Of a DNA stretch of 64,000 bases, positions 8,023-18,493 are shown one piece after another. The notes beneath the pieces are model-generated. The model saw only the letters and a list, made by a program, of their open reading frames with translations. It was not told the DNA's origin and made no database searches. Position 1 is the stretch's first letter; every line of letters begins with the position of its first letter. Origin of the DNA: Bacillota bacterium (GTDB lineage: Bacteria > Bacillota > UBA4882 > UBA10575); NCBI GenBank assembly GCA_012838955.1, contig DUOH01000026.1, forward strand, positions 42,876 through 106,875. Direction: 5' to 3'. The position numbers and the translations under genes were made by a program.

Positions 8023-10728
8023 TTATTTTCTAGGGTGATTCACCTGAGCCTGAGCAGCGGCCAGCCTAGCGATGGGTACCCGATAGGGTGAACAGGAAAC
8101 ATAATCCATGCCTACCCGGTGACAAAACTCCACGGAGCTGGGATCCCCGCCATGCTCACCACAGATACCGATCTTCAGATCCTTCTTGGTCGAACGGCCT
8201 TTCTGCACACCGATCTCCACCAGTTGTCCAACGCCTTCTTGATCCAGAGTTTGGAAGACGTCAGCCGTTAAAATCTTCTGATCCACATAGGTGGGGAGGA
8301 AACGACCGGCGTCATCCCGACTGTACCCAAAGGTCATCTGAGTCAAATCATTGGTACCGAAGGAGAAGAATTCAGCGTCTTCGGCAATTTTATCCGCAAT
8401 CAACGCGGCTCTCGGTATCTCAATCATGGTTCCGATCATGTACTCCAGTTTAGTCCCGTATTTACTCATCACTTCTTCAGCGACTTTAATGGAGTACTCT
8501 TTAATCATCTTCATCTCGCCGGTGGTGCCGATCAAGGGGATCATGACCTCAGGCACTACCTTCTGACCTTTCTTCTCTAATTCGCAAGCAGCCTCAAAGA
8601 TCGCCTGGACCTGCATTTCGAAGATTTCCGGATAGACCACGCCAAGGCGGCAGCCGCGGAAGCCCAACATGGGGTTGAACTCGGCCAGACTGTCTACTTT
8701 CTTCTTGATCTCTTCCACAGAGATTCCCAGTTCTTTACTGAGCTCAGCTTGGGATTTTTCATCATGCGGTAAGAACTCGTGCAGCGGCGGATCCAATAGT
8801 CGAATCGTTACCGGCAAGCCCTTCATCGCCTCAAAGATCCCCATGAAGTCGGATTTTTGGTACGGAAGTAATTTAGCTAGCGCCTTCTTCCTGCTCTCTA
8901 CGTCGTCGGCGAGGATCATTTCGCGGACCGCCTGAATCCGCTCTTTTTCCGGTCCAAAGAACATATGCTCCGTCCGGCATAGACCAATGCCCTCCGCTCC
9001 GAACTCTCTGGCCACTTTGGCATCGTGAGGAGTATCGGCATTAGTCCGGATCTTCAGCGCTCGGATTTGATCGGCCCAAGTCATCAGGGTGCTGAAGTCT
9101 CCTGAGATCTCTGGTTCGATGAGGGGCACTTGGCCCTGGATTACATCGCCGGTAGAACCGTTGATGGTCAGCCAATCTCCTTCTTTTAAGACAACACCCT
9201 TGATACTAACGGTCTTTTCTTGCAAGTTGATCACAGCATCACCACAGCCGGCCACACAACATTTACCCATACCCCGAGCGACCACTGCGGCGTGGGAAGT
9301 CATCCCGCCCCTGGCGGTGAGGATACCCTGAGCAGCGTGCATACCGCCGATATCTTCCGGACTGGTCTCGGTTCTGGCCAGAATGACTTTCTTCCCGTCT
9401 GCAGCCCATTTTTCCGCATCTTCCGCTGTAAAAACAATCTGCCCGACTGCGGCCCCAGGAGAAGCCGGTAAACCCTGGGCGAGCTTATCCAGTTTGGCTT
9501 TGGGGTCGATCATCGGATGCAGCAACTGATCCAATTGTTCGGGCGCTACCCGTAAAACAGCGGTCTGCTCGTCAATGAGACCTTCCTTCACCATCTCCAC
9601 AGCAATCCGTACCGCGGCCGTACCGGTCCGTTTTCCACTGCGAGTCTGCAGCATATATAGTTTCTTGTCTTGGATGGTAAACTCAACATCCTGCATATCG
9701 TGATAATGATCTTCCAAGCGTTTGCGGATCTCCAGAAGCTGTTGATATGCTTCAGGCATTACCTCTTCAAGGGAGGGGTATTTAGCTTTTCGCTCATCCT
9801 CGGAGATCCCGTTGCTGGCCGCCCATTCTCTGGAATCCTCCAACCCGATCTGTTGCGGAGTACGGATTCCGGCCACCACGTCTTCACCCTGGGCATTGAT
9901 GAGGAATTCCCCGTAGAACTTATTCTCCCCGGTCGACGGGTTCCTGGTGAATGCCACCCCCGTCGCGGAAGTGTCACCCATATTTCCAAAGACCATGGCC
10001 TGCACATTAACGGCGGTACCCCAGTCTCCAGGAATTTTATTGAGTCTTCTGTAAGTAATGGCCCGAGGGTTCATCCAGGAACTAAAGACGGCGTTAATTG
10101 CGCCCTTCAACTGTTCCCAGGGATCGGCGGGGAAGTCAGTTCCCAGTTTGGATTTGACCAAGGCTTTATATTTAACCACCAGATCCTTCCAGTCCTCCGC
10201 AGTCAACTCCGTGTCGAGTTGTACCCCTTTTTCCTTCTTCTTTTCGTCAATCAGTTCTTCAAAGTTCTCATGGTCAAAGCCTAACACAACATTGGAATAC
10301 ATCTGAATAAACCTGCGGTAACTGTCATAAGCAAAGCGTTCATTACCGGATTTCTCGATCAGTCCCTGCACCGTGGTATCATTCAAGCCCAGATTTAAAA
10401 TGGTGTCCATCATTCCCGGCATGGAAACCCTGGCGCCGGAACGTACGGAAAGTAACAACGGGTTGGTGGCATCACCGAATTTGGCGCCCATTACCTCTTC
10501 TACCTTTTTGAGGTTCTCCTTTACTTCATCCTCAAGCCCGGCAGGCCATTGCTGCTGGTTTTCATAGTAAATAGTGCAGACTTCCGTGGTAATAGTAAAT
10601 CCGGCCGGAACAGGGATGCCAAGGTTAGTCATTTCCGCCAGATTTGCCCCTTTTCCGCCGAGTAAATTCTTCATCTCAGATTTCCCATCCGCTTTACCGG
10701 CTCCGAAAAAATAGACATACTTGGGCAT
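8023..10728 (-). CDS. ppdK: Pyruvate, phosphate dikinase
   Basis: 901 aa, close to the usual 870-900. N-terminal ATP-grasp domain ([10 protein letters not shown] near residue 25), central phospho-His domain with the catalytic histidine in [18 protein letters not shown], and a C-terminal PEP/pyruvate TIM barrel ending in [15 protein letters not shown] with the acid/base Cys. It interconverts ATP+Pi+pyruvate and AMP+PPi+PEP, a PPi-saving glycolytic or gluconeogenic step common in anaerobes. An AAGGAGGT site precedes the ATG. It is probably monocistronic, because a strong terminator follows and about 500 nt without a clear gene lie upstream. Confidence 0.96.
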   Translation of the reverse strand: MPKYVYFFGAGKADGKSEMKNLLGGKGANLAEMTNLGIPVPAGFTITTEVCTIYYENQQQWPAGLEDEVKENLKKVEEVMGAKFGDATNPLLLSVRSGARVSMPGMMDTILNLGLNDTTVQGLIEKSGNERFAYDSYRRFIQMYSNVVLGFDHENFEELIDEKKKEKGVQLDTELTAEDWKDLVVKYKALVKSKLGTDFPADPWEQLKGAINAVFSSWMNPRAITYRRLNKIPGDWGTAVNVQAMVFGNMGDTSATGVAFTRNPSTGENKFYGEFLINAQGEDVVAGIRTPQQIGLEDSREWAASNGISEDERKAKYPSLEEVMPEAYQQLLEIRKRLEDHYHDMQDVEFTIQDKKLYMLQTRSGKRTGTAAVRIAVEMVKEGLIDEQTAVLRVAPEQLDQLLHPMIDPKAKLDKLAQGLPASPGAAVGQIVFTAEDAEKWAADGKKVILARTETSPEDIGGMHAAQGILTARGGMTSHAAVVARGMGKCCVAGCGDAVINLQEKTVSIKGVVLKEGDWLTINGSTGDVIQGQVPLIEPEISGDFSTLMTWADQIRALKIRTNADTPHDAKVAREFGAEGIGLCRTEHMFFGPEKERIQAVREMILADDVESRKKALAKLLPYQKSDFMGIFEAMKGLPVTIRLLDPPLHEFLPHDEKSQAELSKELGISVEEIKKKVDSLAEFNPMLGFRGCRLGVVYPEIFEMQVQAIFEAACELEKKGQKVVPEVMIPLIGTTGEMKMIKEYSIKVAEEVMSKYGTKLEYMIGTMIEIPRAALIADKIAEDAEFFSFGTNDLTQMTFGYSRDDAGRFLPTYVDQKILTADVFQTLDQEGVGQLVEIGVQKGRSTKKDLKIGICGEHGGDPSSVEFCHRVGMDYVSCSPYRVPIARLAAAQAQVNHPRK

Positions 10729-11254
10729 AAAATAACCTCCTTATTTTTATTTATATATAAAATGATATTCATGAGAAAAGCGGGAGATTTGCTCTGCCGA
10801 CCCGCTCCCGAATATCCAATATTTTTTTCGTTAGTTTTCCCAAATCTCCTTCTCCTATTACTGAAATTATCCTGAATTATGTGGTTTTTTCATAACTTTA
10901 ACAGAATAGATCAGAATCTGTCTCATAAATTTCAATTTACTTCCTCCAACTGGCCCTCCTCCACCATCCCCGCAACCCTTTGAGATGATCTGCGCCGCCA
11001 AATGCCCAACACCGTCAGCAGGAGCAGACCATGACGAACTTGAACGCGGCCTCTCGCACAGCAAAACGGGCAGGCGACAAAAAAGCAACAGGGGATCAGC
11101 CCGTTCAATCGGACACCGTCTTCCAAACATAATACATATATGCGCCCGGACGGGCTGATATGAATGGGACAAACAGATCTCTTCGATATAACCTTTCAGA
11201 AACGAGCGTCTTTGAAATTTTTCAAATAAAATGCGGAAGAAAAATCAGTCCCAC
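10729..11254. other. 526-nt spacer between degV and ppdK
   Basis: It holds the ppdK leader. A weak stem (CGGGAG/CTCCCG) about 50-80 nt upstream of ppdK is followed by CTTTT on the minus strand. A doubtful small ORF (10932-11126) lies in the middle. Nothing else is supported. Confidence 0.35.
10932..11126 (-). CDS. Doubtful small ORF, 64 aa
   Basis: A TTG-initiated frame with a Cys-rich start (CCFFVACPFCC), a hydrophobic run (LLLLTVLGIW) and a basic-then-acidic tail. Third codon positions favour G/C as in neighbouring genes, which is the only positive sign. No ribosome binding site is seen, and an overlapping frame in the same strand is also open, so this may be chance. Confidence 0.25.
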   Translation of the reverse strand: MEDGVRLNGLIPCCFFVACPFCCARGRVQVRHGLLLLTVLGIWRRRSSQRVAGMVEEGQLEEVN

Positions 11255-12118
11255 TTAGTTCCCTGAAGCTAATGAAAACTTCGGTACCACACTTATAGCC
11301 AATGCCCCCGGGCCTACATGGGTCCCTAAAGCCGGGCCGGCTTCTCTAAGCAAGATCTCAGCCTGCTCAAAATCCCCTTGAATCCGGGATTTCAGGCGAA
11401 GGGCTTCTTCTTCAGCAGCCGTGTGCAAAACAGTAATGATCGCTTTCGTCTCCGTGGTGATCTCCTTTTTGAACTCAGCGAGGAGTAGTGAGATCATCTC
11501 CCGTCTGCTACGGGCTTTGGTAATGGGCTCCACCTCTCCATCGACCAGCCAGATCAAGGGTTTCACCCGCAGAACGGAACCTAGAAAAGCAGTAACTCTC
11601 CCAATCCGTCCCCCTCGTTTTAAGAATTCCAACGTATCAAGGGTTACAAATAAACGGACCCGCTTGCGCAGGGATTCAAGGATCTTAACGACTTGATCAA
11701 TACTAAACCCTTTCTGTAGAGCCCGGCACGCCTCGAGCACCAGCCCACCCTGGCCCATAGAGGCGGAGAGGGAATCAACCACCCGAATATCAGCGCCGGG
11801 AATCATCTCCCCGGCCATTTGCGCGGTATGGAAGGTGCCGGAGAGCTTCCCCGAGATATGAATAGAGAGCAGAGCGTCAAACTTCTGCAACAGCCGGCGG
11901 TAGGTATCAACAAAAAACCCCAAAGCAGGCTGGGAAGTCTTTGGCGTGAGTTTCTGCTCAACCAGTTTTCTGTAGAACTCTTGCCGGGTAATGTCGATTC
12001 CGTCACGGTACTCCTTGTTATTCAAATTAACGTGAAAGGGGATAATTTCTATACCCAGTTCAGCAGCGAGTTCTCTTGGAAGATCGGATCCGCTGTCGGT
12101 TACAATTCCTACCTTCAT
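11255..12118 (-). CDS. DegV family fatty-acid-binding protein
   Basis: 287 aa with the DegV hallmarks: VTDSGSDLP at residues 5-13, IHISGKLSGT near residue 90, VVDSLSASMGQG near residue 118, and the C-terminal HVGPGALAISV. DegV/FakB proteins bind a fatty acid and present it to the kinase FakA; no FakA is in the window. The ribosome binding site is weak (AGTAGG). The family is firm, the role as FakB is inferred. Confidence 0.9.
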   Translation of the reverse strand: MKVGIVTDSGSDLPRELAAELGIEIIPFHVNLNNKEYRDGIDITRQEFYRKLVEQKLTPKTSQPALGFFVDTYRRLLQKFDALLSIHISGKLSGTFHTAQMAGEMIPGADIRVVDSLSASMGQGGLVLEACRALQKGFSIDQVVKILESLRKRVRLFVTLDTLEFLKRGGRIGRVTAFLGSVLRVKPLIWLVDGEVEPITKARSRREMISLLLAEFKKEITTETKAIITVLHTAAEEEALRLKSRIQGDFEQAEILLREAGPALGTHVGPGALAISVVPKFSLASGN

Positions 12119-12218
12119 CCTATCAACCTACTTTCTTTTATTTAGTATAACGATCATTAGACGGTACGCCGCCAGGAAAAGTGTCGCGATCATGCTTCTT
12201 TTACTATTTATTATTCTG

Positions 12219-12293
12219 TTACGATACCTCCATCAGGCGAATGGCCCATAGTGCAACCAAGGTAAGGATCGTAACTGGTGATCCGATTTCCAA
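12219..12293 (-). CDS. Candidate 24-aa single-span membrane microprotein
   Basis: Downstream of folD, a TTG at 12293 opens a 24-codon frame that is mostly one hydrophobic helix (VTILTLVALWAIRL) between an acidic start and the end M-E-V-S. AGAAGGAG lies about 11 nt upstream. The frame is open and protein-like for about 15 more codons upstream (T-L-T-Q-K-E-L-S-R-F) but shows no canonical start there. It could be a genuine short membrane peptide or the remnant of a longer gene. Confidence 0.3.
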   Translation of the reverse strand: MEIGSPVTILTLVALWAIRLMEVS

Positions 12294-12366
12294 AAACCGA
12301 CTTAGCTCCTTCTGCGTCAGGGTGTTTTCTTCTACTTTACTTCTTCATTAGATAATGAATATTGTA

Positions 12367-13218
12367 TTATCTCATTACAAGCCGGGTAGCTTCTACTGTA
12401 TTCTTCATCAACATAGCGATAGTCATGGGACCCACTCCCCCGGGGACCGGAGTGATCGCCCCGGCTACCTGGGATACGGTGGCAAAATCCACATCACCTA
12501 CTAATTTCCCGTCAGGCAAACGGTTGGTGCCCACGTCAATGACGACAGCGCCCGGCTTTACCATCTCCTTGGTGATCAGCCGCGCCTTACCTACGGCCAC
12601 CACTAAGATGTCTGCTCGTTTTGTCACCTCGCCCAGGTTTTTCGTACGGGAGTGACAAACCGTTACTGTTCCGTTTTGTTGCAATAAAAGAAGCGCCTGG
12701 GGCTTGCCGACGATATTGCTCCTCCCCACCACCACGCATTCACTGCCTTCAACCCGGACCCCGCTTTCCTTGATTAACTCCATAATGCCTGCCGGGGTAC
12801 AGGGAACCAAGCCGGGGAGACCAGCCAAGAGCCTTCCCTGATTAACGGGGTGGAAACCGTCTACATCCTTCTCCGGGCGAATGGTCTCAATCACCGCCTC
12901 CGCATTCAAGTGCGGCGGAAGTGGCAGTTGGACCAGGATTCCGCTGACCTCCGCCTTGGTATTCAACGACTTAACCAGATCAACCAGTTCTTGCTGAGAA
13001 GTAGTAGCGGGCAGATTATATTGCCATGATTTTATCCCCAATCCCTGACAAGCACGGTGTTTGTTCCGTACGTAGATTTGAGAGGCGGGATCCTCTCCCA
13101 CCAAAATAACGGCTAGTCCCGGGTAAATTCCATCGGTATTAAGCTCTTGCACTTCCCGTTTGATCTCGTCTCTTATTTTAGCCGCCAAGGCTTTTCCGTC
13201 TATAATTTGCGCTGCCAC
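12367..13218 (-). CDS. folD: Bifunctional methylene-THF dehydrogenase / methenyl-THF cyclohydrolase FolD
   Basis: 283 aa, full length, GTG start behind AAAGGGGTG. Seen: the substrate-domain motif [14 protein letters not shown] with K at the cyclohydrolase site, VQLPLPPHL, the cofactor-domain [11 protein letters not shown] and the C-terminal [14 protein letters not shown]. It oxidises 5,10-methylene-THF to methenyl-THF and hydrolyses that to 10-formyl-THF. It lies 64 nt downstream of fhs on the same strand, so the two probably form a one-carbon operon. Confidence 0.96.
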   Translation of the reverse strand: MAAQIIDGKALAAKIRDEIKREVQELNTDGIYPGLAVILVGEDPASQIYVRNKHRACQGLGIKSWQYNLPATTSQQELVDLVKSLNTKAEVSGILVQLPLPPHLNAEAVIETIRPEKDVDGFHPVNQGRLLAGLPGLVPCTPAGIMELIKESGVRVEGSECVVVGRSNIVGKPQALLLLQQNGTVTVCHSRTKNLGEVTKRADILVVAVGKARLITKEMVKPGAVVIDVGTNRLPDGKLVGDVDFATVSQVAGAITPVPGGVGPMTIAMLMKNTVEATRLVMR

Positions 13219-13282
13219 AAGAACACCCCTTTCCCGCGCCCGTGCGCGGTATCTACTGTTTCATGATATTATCTAAAACAAT

Positions 13283-14956
13283 CTAGAAGAGACCGATGAT
13301 GGTCCCGTCCGCCTTCAGATCCATTTTTTCCGCAGCCGGAACCGGTGGCAGCCCCGGCATAGTAAGGATATTTCCGGCCAAGGCCACAATAAAACCGGCG
13401 CCCGCTGCGATTCTCAGATCACGGATAGTAAGGATCCACCCTTGCGGGGCTCCCTTACGGGCCGGATCATCCGACAAAGACATCTGGGTTTTGGCCACAC
13501 AAACCGGAAACCTCTCCAGTCCCAGTTCTTTAATTTTTATTAAAGCCTTCTCTGCCTCTTTAGAGTAGACTACCCCGTCCGCCCCATAAATCTTAGTTGC
13601 TAAAATATGAATCTTTTCCTCAATTGACATCTCTGCGGAATACACCGGGGCAAACCGGTTTTGCGCTTCGTCAATCGTTTTCAGCACCGCCTCAGCCAGC
13701 TTCACCCCACCGGCCCCGCCTTCCGCCACCACTGTGGAGACTTCCGCAGGCACGCCCTTAGCCCGACAGAACTCCATAATTACCTCCAGTTCTTGGTCAC
13801 TGTCAGTCGGGAATTTATTCACCGCCACCACGACCGGAAGCCCGAAGACACAGGTCAAATTATCGAGATGTTTCTCCAGGTTGGCCAGACCGGCGCTGAC
13901 CGCTGATGGATTATCTTGGTCCAACTTCTCTTTAGGCACGCCCCCATGACTCTTCAAAGCGCGGACCGAAGCCACCAGTACTGCCACAGCGGGTTTGACG
14001 CCGCTTTGGGGAGAGACAATATCAAAGAACTTCTCAGCGCCTAAGTCAGCAGCGAATCCCCCTTCCGTCACCACATAATCACCGAGTTTCAGCGCTAATT
14101 TGGTGGCGAGGATACTGTTGTTGCCATGGGCAATATTGGCAAAAGGCCCGCCATGAATAAAGGTTGGTTGCCCCTCCAGAGTCTGAACAAGGTTTGGTTT
14201 GAGCGCTTCTTTTAACAGAATGGCCATGGCGCCTACGGCATGTAAATCCCTGGCATAGACCGGATTACCCTGATGGGTATAACCCACCAGAATTGCCCCC
14301 AGTCTCTCCTTTAAATCTTCAATACTCTCAGCCAAACAAAGGATGGCCATGATTTCAGAGGCCACAGAGATCTCAAAACCGCTTTCCCGTACGATCCCAT
14401 CGCTTTTGCCCCCCAGGCCCACCACGATCCTTCTTAATTGACGGTCTGAGATATCCATGACCCTCTTCCAAAGCAGCTGCTTGGGATCGATCCCCAAGTG
14501 ATTTCCCTGGTAGATATGGTTCTCGATCAGAGCGGAGAGTAAGTTATGAGCGGCGGTTACTGCGTGAATATCACCGGTAAAGTGTAGATTAATCTCATCC
14601 ATAGGTAGGACTTGGGCATAACCGCCTCCGGCTGCTCCTCCTTTTACACCAAAAGTGGGGCCTAAGGACGGTTCTCTTAAAGCTAAAACCACTTTTTTCC
14701 CAAGTTTCCCTAAGGCCTGGGTCAAACCTACGGCAGTGCAAGTCTTTCCTTCACCGGCCGGAGTAGGAGTAATGGCTGTGACATAGATTAGTTTCCCATC
14801 CGCTTCTTCTTTACGCGCTGTCAGCGCCTGCAGACTTACCTTGGCTTTATATCTACCATATTGTTCATACTCTTCTTCTCCCAGGCCAAGGTTGGCGGCT
14901 ACTGTATTAATCGGCGCCAACCTTGCCTGTTGAGCGATTTCAATATCTGATAACAT
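13283..14956 (-). CDS. fhs: Formate-tetrahydrofolate ligase
   Basis: 557 aa. The ATP-binding P-loop lies in TPTPAGEGKTCTAVG, and GGGYAQVLPMDEINLHFTGD and the terminal TMPGLPPVPAA are conserved family blocks. It makes 10-formyl-THF from formate, THF and ATP. With FolD directly downstream, this supplies one-carbon units for purines and fMet-tRNA, or belongs to a Wood-Ljungdahl methyl branch; the window does not decide which. A repeat of phased CTATAG hexamers lies in its upstream leader. Confidence 0.97.
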   Translation of the reverse strand: MLSDIEIAQQARLAPINTVAANLGLGEEEYEQYGRYKAKVSLQALTARKEEADGKLIYVTAITPTPAGEGKTCTAVGLTQALGKLGKKVVLALREPSLGPTFGVKGGAAGGGYAQVLPMDEINLHFTGDIHAVTAAHNLLSALIENHIYQGNHLGIDPKQLLWKRVMDISDRQLRRIVVGLGGKSDGIVRESGFEISVASEIMAILCLAESIEDLKERLGAILVGYTHQGNPVYARDLHAVGAMAILLKEALKPNLVQTLEGQPTFIHGGPFANIAHGNNSILATKLALKLGDYVVTEGGFAADLGAEKFFDIVSPQSGVKPAVAVLVASVRALKSHGGVPKEKLDQDNPSAVSAGLANLEKHLDNLTCVFGLPVVVAVNKFPTDSDQELEVIMEFCRAKGVPAEVSTVVAEGGAGGVKLAEAVLKTIDEAQNRFAPVYSAEMSIEEKIHILATKIYGADGVVYSKEAEKALIKIKELGLERFPVCVAKTQMSLSDDPARKGAPQGWILTIRDLRIAAGAGFIVALAGNILTMPGLPPVPAAEKMDLKADGTIIGLF

Positions 14957-15075
14957 GATGCAACCACTCTCCCCATTTTGCTTGAATTCCCCTGCTTTAT
15001 CCGGAGAATAAACCAGAATACCAAATCAATAAAGGTAATCTATTTTGATCTACTTGAGAAGCTACTGCCTAAAGA

Positions 15076-15125
15076 CTATAGTCTTTATAGAACTATAGAA
15101 ACTATAGCAGCTATAGGGACTATAA
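15076..15125. repeat. Phased CTATAG repeat, ~9-nt period, six units
   Basis: CTATAG or a one-base variant starts at 15076, 15085, 15093, 15102, 15111 and 15120, that is every 8-9 nt. The hexamer is itself palindromic, and the first copy sits in GACTATAGTC. It lies between the murI stop and fhs, in the 5' leader of fhs. The function is unknown. Confidence 0.7.
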
Positions 15126-15923
15126 CAATTGTCCACTCACTCCTTCTCCCACTCCCCCCCACAACCGGTGGATCACCGGAGCCACTGCTTGCGGATGGCC
15201 GGAGGTGAAAAAGAATTCCCTACCACCCTTGGTCCGCTGCGTTAAGAGGTTGTGTTCCCGCAAAACCCGCAGAGCCTGCCTGGCGACAGGCGCCCCGGTA
15301 TCAATAATCTTGACCCCAGGACCGGCCTTCTTCTCTACCAGAGACCGGATGAAAGGATAATGAGTGCAGCCTAGGATAATGACGTCCACTCCACTCTCGA
15401 TCAATGGCGCTGTGCACTCTCCAACGATACGCTCGGTCTCGCCGCCCGCTTCAACCTCTCCGGCCTCAATCCGTTCTACCAGACCATGACAAGGCTGGGT
15501 AAAGATTAAAGTTTCCCCGGCATAGCGTTTCAATAAAGAGTAGAACCTTTCGCCGGAGAGTGTAACACCGGTAGCCAATACCCCCACTTTATGGTTTCTG
15601 GAATACAGCACTCCTTGTTTGATCGCTGGCTCTACCCCGACAAAATGCACGTCCGGGTATTTAGTCCGCAGATCCTCTAAGGCCGTAACAGAGGCGGTGT
15701 TACAGGCGACAATAATCAGTTTGGCTCCTTTGGTCAGTAGAAATTCCGTTAGTTTATAAGACCTCTCTTTAATAAAAGTCGGAGTCTTCGCCCCATAGGG
15801 ACAGTACTTGGAATCGGCGAAGTATAATAAATCTTCCTTCGGCAACAGGAGACGGACCTCTTTAAGAATGGATAATCCACCGACTCCGGAATCGAAAACA
15901 CCAATCGGATCGGTTGCTGACAA
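15120..15923 (-). CDS. murI: Glutamate racemase
   Basis: 267 aa from a TTG at 15923. The frame is open to an ATG at 15989, but only the TTG has a spaced AAGG site and it gives the family start just before P-I-G-V-F-D-S-G-V-G-G. Catalytic cysteines lie in VACNTAS and LGCTHYP. It makes D-glutamate for peptidoglycan. The stop codon lies inside the CTATAG repeat. An upstream ATG start (289 aa) cannot be fully excluded. Confidence 0.93.
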   Translation of the reverse strand: MSATDPIGVFDSGVGGLSILKEVRLLLPKEDLLYFADSKYCPYGAKTPTFIKERSYKLTEFLLTKGAKLIIVACNTASVTALEDLRTKYPDVHFVGVEPAIKQGVLYSRNHKVGVLATGVTLSGERFYSLLKRYAGETLIFTQPCHGLVERIEAGEVEAGGETERIVGECTAPLIESGVDVIILGCTHYPFIRSLVEKKAGPGVKIIDTGAPVARQALRVLREHNLLTQRTKGGREFFFTSGHPQAVAPVIHRLWGGVGEGVSGQLL

Positions 15924-15989
15924 GTAACTCACCTTCTTATTTGTGGCGAAACAATCTCTGCAAAGCTTCGCTTTACCTGGGTTATTCAT

Positions 15990-16306
15990 ACGCGCACTCG
16001 TGCACGAGAATCGCGCAAATTAAGAAAATATCCTTATTTTGTCAGATGTTAAGTTAATATATAATATGCCATTTTTCCGCAAACTCATGCGTGGGTTTCG
16101 TGGGTTTATAGTATCTTAATTTAGCTGTCACAAACTATATAGTATCTCATTTTTCCGGATCTGACAATCTTTTATGTTCATGGATTGCAGGTATTACCTT
16201 CTCCCAATTTTTACAGATTTTGATATAATAGAATGGAATAAATAGAACCCAGTCAGAACCCATGTCATGTTTTTGTTTAATAAAACAATATAAAGGAGTT
16301 TATCGT
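15990..16306. other. Divergent promoter region murI / SpoIID-like gene
   Basis: AT-rich and free of ORFs. A direct repeat TATAGTATCT occurs at about 16107 and 16139. An extended -10 lies near 16221 (listed separately). Confidence 0.4.
16221..16229 (+). promoter_or_regulatory. Extended -10 promoter element TGATATAAT
   Basis: TGnTATAAT at 16221-16229, about 78 nt upstream of the chosen start of the SpoIID-like gene. No recognisable -35 is present, as is common with extended -10 promoters. Confidence 0.5.
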
Positions 16307-18493
16307 ATGCTGATCCAAAATGGGAAGGGATGCGGTTTAAAACAACCTAAAAACGAACGGATGGCAAAGCTCTTCCTCATCCTCGTCTTACTCTTACTCA
16401 CCGTTCTTTCCGCACCCGGCTTATCACTGAAAAACAAGGAATTCACGGATCCGACAGGCAGCGACCTGGTGTATCCCGGGGTAGTCTGGGCCAATCCGAC
16501 GCCGGATTCCGCTTCTTTTCTGTATGAAAAAGCTATCAGCCTCTATTATCAGGGAAAGCCGACAGAGAGTATAAATATCCTCCGGCAGTATATCCTGGAT
16601 TACCCGGAAGATAACCAAGCCCGCCTGGATCTGGTCGTTCTCCTGAGGGAAGCCGGTCGGCTGCCAGAAGCTTACACCCACCTGGATTTATTATCCAGAA
16701 AATATCCGCAAGAGCAAGAGTATGAAAGTGAAAGAGCGAAAACAGCGTATCTTCTCGGGCAGGCGGATCTGCTCCGGAAGCTGAAAGCTTATGGAGGCGC
16801 TGCGGAGGGTTTTCACTACTGGCGGAATATGGGATACTTGGATTTCGAGCATCAAGACAAGTTGAAAGCAGTTGAAGCCCTGCGGAGTTCGTCGGCGGCT
16901 GAGGCCAAAAGCGCCCTGACCTATTATGCCTTAGGCCGGGCTTATCTGGAGCAAAGAGAGTATGCTGCAGCCGAAGTTCACTTAAGACAAGCTCTCCGTA
17001 AGGACGCGTATTTTAATACGGCTTTATACCCGTTGGCCCAGGCTTATTTAGGCCAAGGAAAGATCAGAGCAGCCTATGACAGTTTAAGAAAACTCTGCCG
17101 ACTGGCGCCTTGGGATCAAACGGCCAACACAGAATTGGCGCGCTTGGTGGCCAATCATCCGGAGCTCACCGCAGATGAGCAGAGGGCTAAAGCAGAAAAA
17201 GTCATCGTCACCTCCCCCATCCGGGTCACTCCCTTTCACAGTAAAGGGAGTACGGTTCCTGTCATCCGGGTGGGATTGGCAGAGAATATTCAAGATTTAC
17301 AGATCAAAACCGGCGGCTCCTTTATCCTGGTTGAAGAAGGCGGCTCGGCCAGAGTAAGCGGACCGGCGGAGATGATCTTATCCGTCCACGCCCAAGACGG
17401 AAAAACCAGAATCACTACAGGGGATGGCAGGGTCCTATTAACCACCGGGTCCACAGTAACTTTGTCTTATGAAGATACAAATAATGCGCAGGCCTCCGCC
17501 AGCGGGACCAGGACCGTTCCCACGACCGCCGTGTTTGACCTGGAATTTGGGAAAGGACAGTATTGGGCGGGAGAAGCGGACCGGTTTTACCGGGGAGAAA
17601 TACAATTCCGGCCCGGTCAAAAAGGGATCACCGTCATTAATCGCCTGAGTCTGGAGGAGTACTTGTATTCGGTTCTTCCTGCGGAAATGCCGGCCAGTTG
17701 GCCGCAGGAAGCATTACGCGCTCAAGCCATTGCCGCCAGATCTTATGCCCTCGCCAATATGGGTGGCTTCGCCCAACGCGGTTTTGATGTCATGGGCTCG
17801 GTGCTCTCCGCCGCCTATAAAGGAGCAAAGAATGAAACAAAGAAGACCAATTGGGCGGTGGATACTACGAAAGGCCAAGTTATGACTTATAACGGCAAAG
17901 TAATCCCTGCTTTCTTCTCGGCAAACTCCGGAGGTTATACGGAAAGCCAAAAGAGTGTCTGGGGGTCGGACAACCCTTATCTGCAGGCTGTCCCGGATAT
18001 ACTACTGTCGCAGAAAGGCGGCTGTTTTTCTCCATACCAGCTTTATCAATGGGTAAAAACCCGGCCACGAACCTATAGCGCCAATTCTACCAGTTCTTAC
18101 CGGTGGCAGGTTTTAGTGCCTGCCGTGGACATTGAAAACCGGCTCGGGCAAGGGGATAAAGTGGGCAGAATCACTGCCATCACCACAGCAGGCCGGGGCA
18201 TTAGCGGTCGCATAGAAAAGGTGGTTATCAAAGGGGAAAATGGTGATTATGAACTCACCGGTGACTTGAATATCCGGAATAAACTCGGCGGACTGCGCAG
18301 CACCCTCTTTGTGGTGGAGCCAAAATACGGAGAATACGGTTTGCCTGAGTTCTTCCTCTTTACCGGGGCCGGTTGGGGCCATGGAGTGGGCATGTGCCAA
18401 ACCGGTGCCTCCGGGATGGCCTCTGCCGGCTATAAAGGGGAGGAAATCTTAACCCATTACTATTCCGGAGTAGAAATTACCACGCTTTATTAG
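16307..18493 (+). CDS. TPR and SpoIID/LytB domain protein, exported
   Basis: 728 aa from the ATG at 16307, chosen because GGAG lies 8 nt upstream; a farther ATG at 16262 lacks a site. Layout: signal/anchor segment (about 20-38), TPR-like repeats (50-300), a linker, then a SpoIID domain (about 430-728) with YLYSVLPAEMP, ALRAQAIAARSYAL, FSANSGGYTES and the end motif GAGWGHGVGMCQTGASGMA. SpoIID is a lytic transglycosylase acting on denuded glycan strands. The long TPR half is unlike sporulation SpoIID (about 340 aa), so a vegetative or spore cell-wall role of the LytB/amidase-enhancer type is equally likely. Confidence 0.88.
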   Translation: MLIQNGKGCGLKQPKNERMAKLFLILVLLLLTVLSAPGLSLKNKEFTDPTGSDLVYPGVVWANPTPDSASFLYEKAISLYYQGKPTESINILRQYILDYPEDNQARLDLVVLLREAGRLPEAYTHLDLLSRKYPQEQEYESERAKTAYLLGQADLLRKLKAYGGAAEGFHYWRNMGYLDFEHQDKLKAVEALRSSSAAEAKSALTYYALGRAYLEQREYAAAEVHLRQALRKDAYFNTALYPLAQAYLGQGKIRAAYDSLRKLCRLAPWDQTANTELARLVANHPELTADEQRAKAEKVIVTSPIRVTPFHSKGSTVPVIRVGLAENIQDLQIKTGGSFILVEEGGSARVSGPAEMILSVHAQDGKTRITTGDGRVLLTTGSTVTLSYEDTNNAQASASGTRTVPTTAVFDLEFGKGQYWAGEADRFYRGEIQFRPGQKGITVINRLSLEEYLYSVLPAEMPASWPQEALRAQAIAARSYALANMGGFAQRGFDVMGSVLSAAYKGAKNETKKTNWAVDTTKGQVMTYNGKVIPAFFSANSGGYTESQKSVWGSDNPYLQAVPDILLSQKGGCFSPYQLYQWVKTRPRTYSANSTSSYRWQVLVPAVDIENRLGQGDKVGRITAITTAGRGISGRIEKVVIKGENGDYELTGDLNIRNKLGGLRSTLFVVEPKYGEYGLPEFFLFTGAGWGHGVGMCQTGASGMASAGYKGEEILTHYYSGVEITTLY

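Noticed and set aside
9670..10284. 204-codon open frame antisense to ppdK
   Set aside because: It lies wholly within a certain gene, has no ribosome site, and its composition follows from the GC-rich third positions of ppdK.
10867..11172. 101-codon frame overlapping the doubtful small ORF upstream of ppdK
   Set aside because: Low-complexity Ser/Gly-rich product and no start signal; the alternative frame on the same strand looks slightly better, and neither is secure.
15076..15125. CTATAG array considered as a CRISPR or as a terminator
   Set aside because: The repeat unit is too short for CRISPR and there is no stem plus T-run.
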